From Trichopria drosophilae (lineage: Eukaryota; Arthropoda; Insecta; Hymenoptera; Diapriidae): a stretch of DNA of 64,000 nucleotides. A program made the translations under genes and the position numbers. The first letter of the stretch is position 1, and every line of letters starts with the position of its first letter. The stretch lies in NCBI GenBank assembly GCA_030407085.1, contig CM059583.1:43617001-43681000 (forward strand), read 5' to 3'. The notes beneath the pieces were generated by a model that did not search any database, was not told the origin of the DNA, and saw nothing but the letters and a program-made list of their open reading frames with translations. Shown here piece by piece: positions 1 through 11,846 of this stretch.

Positions 1-858
1 GAGAATGATGTTAAAAAACCGTCGGTCCCGGCGTTAAAAGGTTAACACGATGTTCCCTATGCTCGGTTGTGAAGAACTCGCCTACTCTTATAAATCTATA
101 CTTTTAAAGATTTGTCGCAATTTTAACTTCTTATAAGAAAAAACAATCATTTAAATTCAATAATACGCAGGTACATTTTCTCAAAATCGGATGAAGATTG
201 AAAGAAAATTCCATTAACGTTTCTCAACTAACTAGGCCTGCCATTCTGGGTTATAGCATTAGCATGAGATATTTTTAAAATTTTTTATAGGTTAAGAATT
301 GTCAGTACTAACATTGTATAAGCATCGTATTTTATATATGGTAAATCATTTCTAAAATAAACTTGTGAATCAGTTCAAAACTCGTTAAGCATACACATCA
401 CCTAATTATAGACGGTGAGCTACAAAAATTCTAATGCTTTCTTTATAGATGTATATCCATTCTCCTTGAATGACCTTATCCGTGCACCTATTTTTAAAAA
501 ATTGAAAGAAAATAATTTCATATTTGAACTGAGAATCTCGCATAATAAGTAAGGATTCATATATAGAAGTTTCATATTTTTCTTCGAGTAGCTGGACGCT
601 AAAACAGTTCGTGCGTAAAGAAATGACTCAGTTTCAACTCCTAATTAGGACTAGACTTTGTTTTCAAGAGTGTAGAATTATTTGTGATGTATCACAGATG
701 AACGTGAGCGTTCTTTACCGAAGATTCTTATTATATAGTAGACCAGGTTGTTGAACTTATAATCCTGCCCAACCACCAGGAAAGATAAATCAGCGATCAC
801 ATACGCTGAAAAGATACTTTTAAAATCCTTTCACTAGTCTAATTAATGTCAATATGCA
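1..858. other. Intergenic, nothing recognised
   Basis: AT-rich sequence without supported ORFs or repeat structure. Confidence 0.5.
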
Positions 859-885
859 TTATTTATTTATTTATTTATTTATTTA
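859..885. repeat. (ATTT)n microsatellite
   Basis: About six to seven uninterrupted ATTT units. Confidence 0.9.
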
Positions 886-1004
886 TAATTATAGCTAAAT
901 ACGATTCAGATACTCAACCTACGTTATACAAATTATAAATTCAGGTATTATTTTAATGTAGAGAAAAAATCACTGAAAATAAGTTGTTAATTTTATGAAC
1001 TTAC

Positions 1005-1100
1005 TGAAAATTCTTAGTGAATTTGACTACTTTTTTATTTCCAAACATTTTTCAATAGGTCTTCAAGAAATTCGTGTAAGTTGTATTAGGTCATAAAGGT
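1005..1100. repeat. Solo arm of the 36.5-kb inverted-repeat family
   Basis: The stretch from TCTTAGTGAATTTGACTAC through AATAGGTCTTCAAG to AGTTGTATTAGGTC aligns by eye with both arms of the element at 36518-36795. No matching second arm is found nearby, so this is a partial copy. Confidence 0.45.
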
Positions 1101-2599
1101 GTTAAATCAACTAAAAAGTATCATTAGAGGATTCAAATTTTGGATGTTCAATTGTCTGCATTAAAAAAATTACAGGAGTTTAATTATCCATTAATAAAAA
1201 AAGGGTAAAACTTTTGTATTTTTTGCTGCTAATTACGAATATGATCAGAAAAATCGTCAATCAGCCGCATATTGAAGTCGCAATTTTGAAAAAACATCGA
1301 AAAAAGATGATTTTTGCTAGATTATTCAATTTATTTTGAAAAATATTAATGTTATGAAAAATATTTCCAATAAGAAATGTAGTAAAATTCTCTATAAAAA
1401 AGGTTATAACGTTTTGTCATAAAATCAACGGTATAGCCGTAAGAAAAGATCGAACATGGGACATCCGGACATAGGATGCAATGGCCGTAGACAGATCTTA
1501 GGCAACATTGAGAAGAAAATTGCCAAAAACTTGGGAAATATGTATTCTTCTCAATTTTTTTCGAGCTATTAGAATATTGGGATTCTGTTGAAACCACTTG
1601 AAATTTTTGAAAGGTGGCCAATATATTTGAATTTTAAGAAACAATTTTAGTTATATATCATACATCATTGTAACGAACGACCCTAAAATGGCGTCCTCAA
1701 TGAAAATTCGGGACAACTTAAAAACTGCGAGTGTGTGGACACTATCGATATTTGATCGACTGCGGTATCCCCCGTGGGTTTTTTTCCAGAAAAGTGGTTT
1801 TCCCTACACCATTACACACCCGGATGGGGATACCTCTTAACATGAAGGTGTCCTGTTAGGTAAATTGTGTAAAGCCCTTCAAAATGGTAAGGATCTCGAT
1901 AAAATTGTTGTAATTCGAATATTATAATATCGATGCGTGATATGTTTTAATTGATTTGAATACTCGAAAGATTGAAAAGTCATTACTAACAATAAGATAC
2001 GAAAAAGTGACGACCGGTCAGGTTTTCCGCATCGCGATTGGGTCTTCAACGCGGGATCGGAATAACTTGAAAGTATGAAATCTCGACCGATCAAATTGTG
2101 TGTTTCAAGCCCTTCCACCACTCGTTAACTGTGAGCTTTTAAAAAAAATGCTAGAAATGAAAAATTTTTAGAATTCATTGAGAAATGCAGTAGAATTCGT
2201 TTAAATGATTTTTTCAGATATTTTTATCAAACTGAAGGCTGGATCTTAATTTTCCTTTGGAAGTCTTGAGGAGCGACCTTGAAATTAGTAGAATGCGTAC
2301 CTTTCAATCTTTTTCAACTTCCATTTTAATACAAAATAGTTGATTGAAATTGAAGCAAAAAAAGTTTGGGCATTACTATGTTAACCATTGAGCTACAGAA
2401 AAGTCGTCATTATTTGTTTGATACGTTTTAGGGTGAGCCTGTAAAACATATATACTGTGTTTCGTTCTTTATATAATATATTTTAATTGCTCAATAAAAA
2501 CAATATGATTATAAATATTTTTATTTTTAATACTATTATTATTTTAGGGCAATTTTTAGGCCAGTTCAAGTTCTTAAATTTGCAATATTTTCGAAAACA
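1101..2599. other. Intergenic, nothing recognised
   Basis: AT-rich. The short minus-strand ORFs (1352-1621, 1879-2121) have no recognisable protein features. Confidence 0.5.
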
Positions 2600-2930
2600 A
2601 CGAGACCTTCCGAAGGTACCAAAGATTACGCAATGCACTCGGGACGTCCTCGGTGTAGCGGCGATAATTCCGAGTCATGGCAAGTTCCATATAAGAACAT
2701 GCCCATGGTGGGCTTTCACGTTCGCCCACCGGCGTGTTCTTCAAGCTCCACGGACACGTCGCGGATTTTTTAACCTGACGCTGCCTCCTGCCCGACTGAC
2801 TCAATTCGCCTCCGAATAAATGAGGCACCAGCTGACTCATCCAATACACCAATAGATTGGAAATCCCGATTTCCGTCTCTTGCGACCACGAATGTTCCAG
2901 AAAAACTTGTTTCAGGGGTTTAACCAAATA
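2600..2930. other. GC/CpG-rich island of unknown role with a strong hairpin
   Basis: Markedly higher GC and CpG than the surrounding kilobases. Both strands carry open frames of about 110-117 codons across it, but neither translation resembles a known protein; open frames on both strands are expected in GC-rich DNA. It includes two TGACTCA-like AP-1-type strings (near 2793 and 2835) and a long hairpin at 2693-2741. It could be a promoter, a non-coding exon or a structured RNA. Confidence 0.4.
2693..2741. other. Long near-perfect hairpin
   Basis: AAGAACA (2693-2699) pairs with TGTTCTT (2735-2741). The inner TGCC pairs with GGCG, including one wobble, and GGTGGGC (2707-2713) pairs with GCCCACC (2724-2730). 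One three-base bulge (2704-2706) and a 10-base loop remain. That makes about 18 pairs in 49 bases, exceptional for this AT-rich window. Confidence 0.6.
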
Positions 2931-3984
2931 CTTTTTAGATGTGCGCGATAATTGGATAAATTGATTCGTTTACGATTGTACAACTTTTTTAAACCATAAT
3001 ACTGTTTGTTATAAATAATAAAATGGACGGTACTGTTCAAGATTACACTTAAAGACCTCATAATACCAATATTTTTATGAATTTTAAGGTATGTTCTATC
3101 AACCCTAGTAAAAATGTAACGATAATATTTCCAGGAGGGAATTGAATTTACCTTCCATAAATAAGAAAAGTCGATATTAGTGTATTACACCAACATTTTT
3201 TCGATTTAATTTTTCCCTGAATTGAAAATACGTTTGACATTAATAATTTTACAATTGTTTAATGAAAACCAATTATTGAAAATGATAGCTTGAATACGTC
3301 AAACCGCTTCAATAATACGTTTCCGATATTTTTCTGTTTACGATTTACCATTTTCATGTTCCGCCATAAACTTATTGTCATTTTCATCCAAACAAGATCA
3401 ATTGAAAATTACTAGGTGACAATGACGTTTGAAAAAATATCCCGAAAACTGCTTATGTCAATGCTGACAATGAACTATGGAGACCATGAGCTGCTGTGGA
3501 AAACAAGGAAGTTAGAATTTTGACCTTTATTTTTTTTCTTTCATTTATATCGCTGGATAATACATTCGAATCGAGTCAAAGTCCATATTACAAGAAAAAA
3601 TTTTATTAAATAAAAAAATTAATCAAATTTGATGTTCTTCTAGAATAAAAGTATGCTCTGTCAGGTATTAAAGGAAGAGCAACTTTCATAACGTTTTGGC
3701 ACCACTGTTTTTTAAAGTAGCTAGAGGGTTGTCCTTAAATAAACCACGTTACGATTTTTCTGGTCATTTTTGTCCCTACCGCCCCACGTAATACCATGCA
3801 GACATCAACCTGCCCCTCCCCCCCTGTCAAATGTTGCGAAACATTTGAAATGTATGTAAAATTTAAAATATTTCAGTAAAGCATATGTAATATATCGCAC
3901 TTATGATGTGACTGGACTTTATTCGCCAGATATAGTTTGCTAGTCAGAATTTCCTCGGGCAAAATCTCCCCGGGCGGCCATATT
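2931..3984. other. Intergenic, nothing recognised
   Basis: AT-rich, with a short C-rich patch at 3776-3830. No gene signal. Confidence 0.45.
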
Positions 3985-4116
3985 CTTTTAGGTACTATTA
4001 GGGGTATATGGAGTTCTAACTCGTAAGGTTAGTTTTAGAGTACGCATATGCTTTTAGGCATTATTAGAGATAGGCGGAGATCTGACTGGTTAGTTAGGTT
4101 AGTTTCGAGACGTTAC
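3985..4116. repeat. Two diverged ~66-bp tandem units
   Basis: CTTTTAGGTACTATTAGG (3985) recurs as CTTTTAGGCATTATTAGAG (4051). Each is followed by a GGAG-TCT-AC-TCG/GG-TTAG series, with a spacing of 66 bp. Confidence 0.6.
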
Positions 4117-7100
4117 CGTTTCTCCGTTTCTCCTATTTTACTATATGAATTGTGATCTAAAATGATTCCTGCAACAAAAACCAGGGTCAAATAGTCTGGC
4201 GCCAAAACGGCGGGGCCAAAACGTGCTGTACCCATATATTGGTTGAAGGGGGGAGGGGGTCTCCTAATGAAATTTGTTCGTGTTTATGAATATCATTTTA
4301 AATATTAAATGTTTGAATACTTTCGTCTTCTGGGACCTTTACTATAAACCTCGTCGTTTAATATGGCTGTAGCCGATGTTTTTTAAAGAAGTACCCTTAT
4401 TCGGGTCTGCAATGGCATAAGGAAACCAACAGTAAAAACGAATAATAGAAACTATATTTGTTGGTAAAATCTACGTCGGGCACCGTTAATTTCTAGCGTT
4501 CATTGCATTCGCAACAATATACACGGAACATTACTTTTTGAACATGAAAAATTGAAATGACGCATAATTCTATTTTTTATGGATAAAAAACGACCAAGAA
4601 AAAATACGATATTTTTCATCTTTAGTAAATTGCTTGCCAATTTGAAATGAATTGTAGTAGAATAACGAAACTAATGGAACTTGAAAAGTATGCTTTTTAC
4701 CTTTAAAATGGTAGCCCAACCATTTTTGTGCGCCATTTCTTACCTTTTTTTATTTTCTTATTATCTCGAAGACTAAGAGCGATATAGAAAAGAAAAAGTT
4801 AAATAAAAAATACTCTTCTTTAGGTAGAAAATATAAAAATAAAAACCATTTTTCGTCATTTTTTTTTGGTAATAGATTTTCTATTATTTGAGTTGACGTA
4901 CCTAATATTTCCTATCTTTTCCAAATCATTTATCTGGAATAGCGATTTTTTTCTTCCGCCATTTTCACATTTTCTTCCACTTTCTTTCGCGTATTTGCGT
5001 CAATTTTGTTTTTACATCTTTTGTCTTTAAAATTATACGAATTAAATGAAAATGTCATTGTTGAAAATATAAATTAAAAAAATGATGGAAAATTAAAAAA
5101 TTACCAAACGCAAAATAATGCTTCCCTCTTTGTTCTGTACATTTACATTTCCTTCTTCACCACATAGATGTTAAATATACTTGACGAATAAAAGTTAATT
5201 TTGTTTAAAAAATATGAATACTTTTTTGTTGTTGTTAAGAATGATTATGGATGTTCACTCCCTGCATACATTGTTTTTGAGATATGGCCAACGCAAAATA
5301 TTTGTTAATTTTTAAAAATTTTGAATTTTAGCAACTTTACTAATTATCACGATTTGTTTAATCTACTTATTAACAAACAGTTGGAGTAATTGATTACATA
5401 ATTATACTCGTACTTATATTCACAAATATTCGTATTGTTTAGATGACCACGTAATATGCACATGCGACAACATATGCAAACAAGTCAGAAAAAGAACGTG
5501 GGCCGAGATGCGGTCGACGTCAAAAAGCAGTTTCTTTACTCAAGGTTAAACATGATTTTATGTTTTTCTTCCGCGCTAACTCGTCTACGACCTAACGACC
5601 GATTTGACATTTCCCAAATAATGGATCGTTTTTTTGACATTTTTTTGTCATCGATTCATCGAACATTCCAATTGACAAAATATTTCCTCTAGGTGAGTGT
5701 CGTATCATTATACCAATAAAATCACGCAATAATCTATTCGTGGAGTTAGCACATTATGTGTGGGACAATATCGATCGCTAGATTATTTCCCCGATATCCA
5801 TTTCGGGCATGGATTATAAAGCATAGTCTGACTCACACAAGCGTCTTACTACTAGTGTCGGCAGATGACATTATCATAAATGTCTTCCTGATGTTCATAA
5901 TTTTCTTCTTTGTGTACAAGGCTCGTTTCCTATGTTAGCTTCTTGTATTTTCATTATTGGATTATGTAAACATGTAAACAATAAGTGTTTAGACATTCAA
6001 GCAATGATACTTGTAAATCCGATGCCTTCCGTTATACGATATCCCCGATTCTAACTGCTTGCACGTCAAAATTGTTGATATTTTAATTATCATTTCAGTA
6101 TTTTTAATGTAACACTATAAAACGATTAACATCAAAATGTTTAAATTATATATTTCATCGTATAATATTAATTTTTTGGCACATATTTGTCTCAAGTAAA
6201 TAATGGATATAATAAACAGCGTGAAGTTATCTAAATGCACATAATAAAATATTGTTGAAACCCTATCTTCAACCCTTCCTCTTAACTTCTACCAAATGAA
6301 AAATCTTAGTGATTTAAGAAAACAATTCCCACTACTTTTTCATAAAGATTCTTCAAACATGCCTGAAGGAAGTAAAACGTTATCCCTATAGTTTTACTCC
6401 CACGAACATGTGTCAATGCCCGATTAATCCATCAAGCTAATAAACCGATTAACACCGTTAACTTTTTTGTAAAAATCTTAAGCTACATCTAGATCTTGTT
6501 CAAGTTACAGTTTCATATTAAAATAATGAAGAGAATTAAAAAATTTAAATTGGATTAAGTTCAGGACTTTAATACGTGGGAGTTAATTGATGTACTGAGT
6601 TGTTTATATAAGCCTATAACCTAACAATATTCATACATCAAATCTTTACGGAACTTAAAATCTACAATGTTATTTACACTGCTGTTTTACAGTAGAGTGT
6701 AAATTATTTTTATTACGCAACTTTATTTATGTATTTATATTTACCATATATTATGTTTAGTTTACTATATAATTTAAGTACAGTGTTATGAGAATTACTG
6801 TGGCACTTGTGTATAATGACTAAGATGGTATTTTGGTCCATTAGTACAGTCCAATGGAATTTAACCGATCGTCAACTTCGATCTCTGAAAGAACCGGTCA
6901 CATGGCAATAATTACAGCGTCCTGCTATGCCATATAGGGTTTAATTGCTTAATCTGTAGAACTTCAATAAAACCATTTTAGTAACGATTCATTTCAATGA
7001 TTTTCTCAACAATTTTTATACAATTTCAACTGTTTTATTGAAACAGATACGAATTTAATGTCGACCTATTTTCAATAAATACAGGTATAGTTATTTTATA

Positions 7101-8143
7101 CTGACCTACGAACATGATCTTGGCTTACACATTGTTTCGGATCACCGGACTTAGACAATAGGAATTATTCAGTTTTAGGGTTTGTCTGCTGACACACCTG
7201 ATTATTTTTATCGCAATTTTTCAGTGACATAAAAATATTATTATGCCGTTTCTTGCGTAATCGACAAATTTATTTTGTATTCCACTTATAGAAAAATCAA
7301 ATAGAATTGGAAGCTTTTGACGAAATTAGTTTAATAACTAATTATTATTATTTTGTTAACTTTTTTCGTCATTGTAGGTGCGTTTCCTATATTTTGCAGT
7401 TATTATTGATTGAAATGTATCTAAATTATTGAATATTTTACAATAATAATTATATATAAAAAAATAATGAATACTCTTGTTTTAGCCTACGATATTCAAC
7501 ACAAATGATAGCATCTTTTAAACAGTGTTCTAAATCGCAAACTCGAATAAAAAGAAGCTTCTGTACAAATGTCAGCCTCGGACGCGAATTTGATTTGACT
7601 TAATTTGCATTTCTGATGCTACACATAGATACAATTTTTGTTGATTTTCTTCAATATCGTTGGATTGTTTCTAGATACATCGAGAATAGCTTCAATAAAA
7701 ATTTCAGCACCGGACGTGAATTTGTATGGCTAAAACTCCTATTTTTATTTGTATTATATAATTTGTTGATATATTGTTTATAGGTTTTTTATTTTTTCGA
7801 AAATTATTTCTGAAATGGGTGTAAAGCTTCGTTCAAAATTACCGATCGATACTTCCATATACTATTCAATTATGTTCTATTCTTTGGCTGTTCTCAAACG
7901 ACTGCTCTTTCGACTCTTACGCAAACTTGAGCATCATTATTTTTTATATATTTAATATACTTTTTTTTTATTTTCGCATTAATCCTCATCTCCTTAAATC
8001 AATGCGTCATTTTGTTTGAAATTGTAGAAAAAATCATGGAAACAAAATTTTGTTAACAGTTAAATGTACACAAGACAAATTCTATTACTCAATAAATAAA
8101 AATGTAGAACTTATAACCTACAAAAGACTGAATTTACAAAAAA
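4117..8143. other. Intergenic; one possible splice donor near 5692
   Basis: Mostly AT-rich and featureless. Around 5456-5692 composition is slightly more balanced and ends with CCTCTAG then GTGAGTGTCG, a good donor match, so a non-coding exon is possible. Two loosely similar segments near 7540-7590 and 7690-7735 share 'CGGACGYGAATTTG'. No recognisable protein. Confidence 0.3.
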
Positions 8144-8204
8144 CATTGACGTTTCGACCTGTAAGGAGCCCTATGCAGGTATAATGATGCTTATCAGTGA
8201 ATTC
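8144..8204 (-). other. Degenerate hammerhead-like sequence of Penelope-element type
   Basis: Read on the minus strand it runs CTGATAA, then a helix ACCTG...CAGGT closing a loop, then CGAAACGTC. This is the order CUGANGA, stem II, GAAAC-GUC typical of the minimal hammerheads at Penelope-like element ends. The first core has A for the invariant second G (CTGATAA in place of CTGATGA), and stem I does not pair cleanly, so it is probably inactive. A 9-bp inverted repeat (TTATAACCT at 8111, AGGTTATAA at 8213) brackets it. Confidence 0.35.
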
Positions 8205-10840
8205 AACAATGGAGGTTATAAGGCCTCCATTTTTATTTATTGATTGACATAAACAAAATTTTGGTAAAATTACGATTGATTCAAAATTAGAAGAGGAGAT
8301 GCTTTTTTAGGTACCTTAAATATGCTGGCATTTGTGTAGTCCGAAACACCCTTGTATTTGCCAAACATATTTTTTGTTTGTAAATGTGTATTTTCTGGGT
8401 GAAAAAATCGATCGGTATACATGTAGTCGTATACAGATAGGCAAAAGTTGGGCATTATGCCATAGTGACGTAAACGGGCAAATAAAGTAATTTATTTTTC
8501 CTAGGGAAAATAAAACGTGACGTCAGAATGGGATAACGATCGCTAATTCAATATGACACCGTAACCATCATATCATATAAAATATCGTACATTCCACGGG
8601 CTATAGATGCTTTCGTAACTTATTTGATGTTCCAAACGCGTTACGAAAAGATTCATTTTTACCCCTTGGTGTGTACTATGTAAAAAATGTAAATATAACC
8701 GTACATTAAATTATTCGGTGGTCATCTACACTACAGGATCAGCTTTACTATCATTGATATCTAACTAAGTGGAAATCTGTGGCAGTAACAATTACCATGA
8801 TATTGAATGTTATGGCATATTTATCATCTGATATTATCATCTTCAGTTTTGTATCTTAAGATAGTAACTAATAAAATACAGATTCCAATCTAGACATGCT
8901 GTACACGTAGAATTAAAGATGGCAACCTGTAACTTCATTAGGATTCTCGATACTTGAATCTACAAGTTTTCTTTCGCGTGAAGCATCTTTGAGAGTTGTA
9001 GGGTTTCAATTAAAATTCATGCCATTTGCTACTTAGTAAGCAGTGCTTAAGAAGGCAAAAGCAGACTGTACAAGCGCATTTGGCAAGTAGACGCCTCATT
9101 GCGATTGCCCAAAGGAAATCGGGAGATCGTTTGCCTGTGCTCAGCAAGGTTCTTTGTAAAGCAAACTTAACATTGCTAAAGGCAAATAATAATATATTTA
9201 CGTGTACATGCATAATTCACTTTACGAACGTATACATTATATTGCACAACGTATTACGGTGCGAACTCGTCGTTGCAATAGTCGTTAAGATAATCGAACC
9301 TCAATGCAGTTCATTTTCCATCAAGATATATGGCGAATTAATCGATCTTATTCTTGCGCTTGTAAGTACACGTTGCGCTATTTCGCCATTCATAAGTCGA
9401 TTGTAACTATTTAACGAGCGCTATACCTATATCTTGAAGAAAATGGAAGGTAAATACTTTAGCCTCACTCGTCGGGCTCGGCATAATGAGAAAATATTGA
9501 TGGAAATAAGTATTGTTACCTTTCTTGGCATCATAGTACGGTAGTTCTGTAGTTCATAAAATTTTTGTAGTAACCTGATAATTGTCTTGCGGTCATGAAT
9601 CAAAAGAAAACGTAAATCCTGCACTAAAATGAATACAATAAAAATCTGAATCTTTGTCCGCAATTTCGAATAAATTCTTATAAAGTATAAAAAATTCGAA
9701 CCTATGTTTTTTATTTTTACTTTTCATCTGCATTATACCAGCTGGATGTAACAATTTTTAAGGAAACAGTAGATTTTTCATGATAATTTCAAATCTATAC
9801 TATTGTTTTAAATTCCACGAAATCAATTTGGCATAAAAGTTAATGTCAACTGTCGTTGCAAATTAAAAATCTAGGTTAACACAAAATAACCGTACAATAA
9901 TTCCTTATTAATGTATTCGTACTTTTGTTAACATGCATTAAAATATGTTTTGTAATGAGTTTTAAATCCCTTAATCCACTAACGTCCAGAATGTAGGTTT
10001 TCTGCTGTACAACTTCCACCTCGTATTACATACTGAAATCAATGTACGGTTACTTTAAGGTATATTTTATTTACTATCGGCGATACTCTTTCGAATGGTG
10101 ACATCAAAATTAAAAACAAGTAAGTATTTACCTATAATTTTGCTAAAAATATTGCAAAAAAATGATTTTTAAGGATATTTTTGTTTAAATTTAAATTTTT
10201 ATGTTTATACCGGAGTGTCTGTTACCAGAAAAGTGCGTAAAATGGTACTTAAACAATTTGAACTCAAAACATGTTTGCCGTTTATCATTTCTTCTTAAAA
10301 CATCGAAGATCGCGGCATATTTAAAGAAGTTTCGGTGGTTCTCATATGCAAGAGTAAAAAAAATAGAGATAAACTGTATATTTCCTAAGTGTGGATACGC
10401 TGATGGAAAAACTAAATTATTGAAAATCAAAATGAATGTCTCAATATAGCGGACATGTCCACCTACCAATAACACAGATAAAAAAATGTCTTTTGGCCAC
10501 TACACTAGTATATTATGTATTTTCGCCACCCGAAATCCTAGAAGTCAGAATAGTCACAATGGCCCTAGTTTTTGAGCTAAGCCTTCCCGATTATAAATAA
10601 AAATTTATTAACCTGAATGGTAAGAATTTGAAGAATAAGTAATAGAATCATATTTAGAGACATTTTAAACAATAAACTACCGTTGCAGGTTACCTACTGT
10701 CATTTTTGCAGCAGAGATATTTTTTCTTGCTATCGGTTACATTTGACATTTTTAGGTAGTATTGCTTTCACTTTAACCTACATGTAAATGAAAAAAAATA
10801 CGTATTTTAATATCAAATAATCATTAATTACACACCACAT
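8205..10840. other. Intergenic; more balanced composition at 9020-9400
   Basis: The 9020-9400 part has open frames on both strands, without ATG support on the plus strand, and no recognisable protein. It may be a non-coding exon or regulatory block. A perfect CRE palindrome TGACGTCA lies at 8518-8525. The rest is AT-rich. Confidence 0.3.
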
Positions 10841-11846
10841 CAAATTTTAATCAAGTCAGTTAAAAAAAAAAGCAGGTGATCCTTATAAATTTTTTTACGC
10901 AGATTCCGAATCTAAGATTTGAAATGGTCCATCACGTCAGGAATTTTTGTAACATTAGGTTAAATTGACAAAAATCGACCATTTTGGTAATTTTTGTAAA
11001 TTTTTTGAGGCTTGAGATAATCATCGTGTTAATTTTCTGAATTACGGATCGAAAATCGTATAGTACCACTCTTAAAGCTTCAGAACACATTCTTTCCAAA
11101 TTGTGGAAGGATTTAAAAAAAAAAGTTATGTAGTTTCAAAATTGTTCTATTTAGTGAAATATGCACCTAAAACTATAAAGGCTGAAGCATACAAGAAAAG
11201 TAGTAATAACATAACAGTAACACATTTTTCCAGATCACATGGACATACACTCGGACGCCTTCTGCTCATGAACGAAAAACTTTAGAACATTTAGCAACAT
11301 TATTTTCAACGAAGACACCTGCAATTATTTCTTATATTACAAATTGTTTCTCAATAATTCGTTTACACAATTTTTTTATCACAATTGTGTTTTGTGATTC
11401 AAGTAATTTTTCTATTTTTTGGGATAAAATTGGTTTAAAAAAACTACATGTAAAAGATGTAATGTTTGTCGAGTTGATGTTTAAAAGTTTTTCACATGAA
11501 ATGTGTTAATGTTGTGTAATTAGCACGTTTCTTGTACTTTTCAGCCTTTAGTTATATATGCATATTTCATTAAATGATAATATCTCAAAAGTACATAACT
11601 TTTTTTTTAAAACTCGTTTCCAAAAATGTATTTTGAAGATTAAAAGTGGCACTATGCGATTTCGTAAATAAATAATATAACATTTTGGTAAACCACAAAA
11701 AATTCATAAAAATGTCCCAAATATCCGTAATTTAACGTATTGTTACAAATATTGCTGTTGGCACATTTTGGATGTCAGTTTCAGTTTCTCCGTCGAAAAA
11801 TCGACAAGAACCAACCCTCTTTTTTAACAGACTTGATTAAAATTTG
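10841..11846. repeat. ~1-kb foldback element
   Basis: Outer ends CAAATTTTAATCAAGTC and GACTTGATTAAAATTTG are exact inverses. Further inward, landmarks such as AAAGTTATGTA, GTGAAATATGCA and AAAGGCTGAAG on the left recur inverted on the right. Arms are about 400 bp, diverged, around a short centre near 11240-11500. No coding frame. Confidence 0.65.

Noticed and set aside
2487..2927. Overlapping 110-codon (+) and 117-codon (-) open frames
   Set aside because: Open on both strands because of GC richness; neither translation shows a domain, and no start context or splice pattern supports a gene.
8518..8525. Three perfect CRE palindromes TGACGTCA (8518, 24820, 38604) as a regulatory pattern
   Set aside because: About one is expected by chance in 64 kb and they are far apart; no clustering with a promoter.
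9010..9406. Open frames of 67 (-) and 126 (+) codons
   Set aside because: The plus frame begins at a TTG, not ATG, and neither protein resembles anything; kept only as a composition note.
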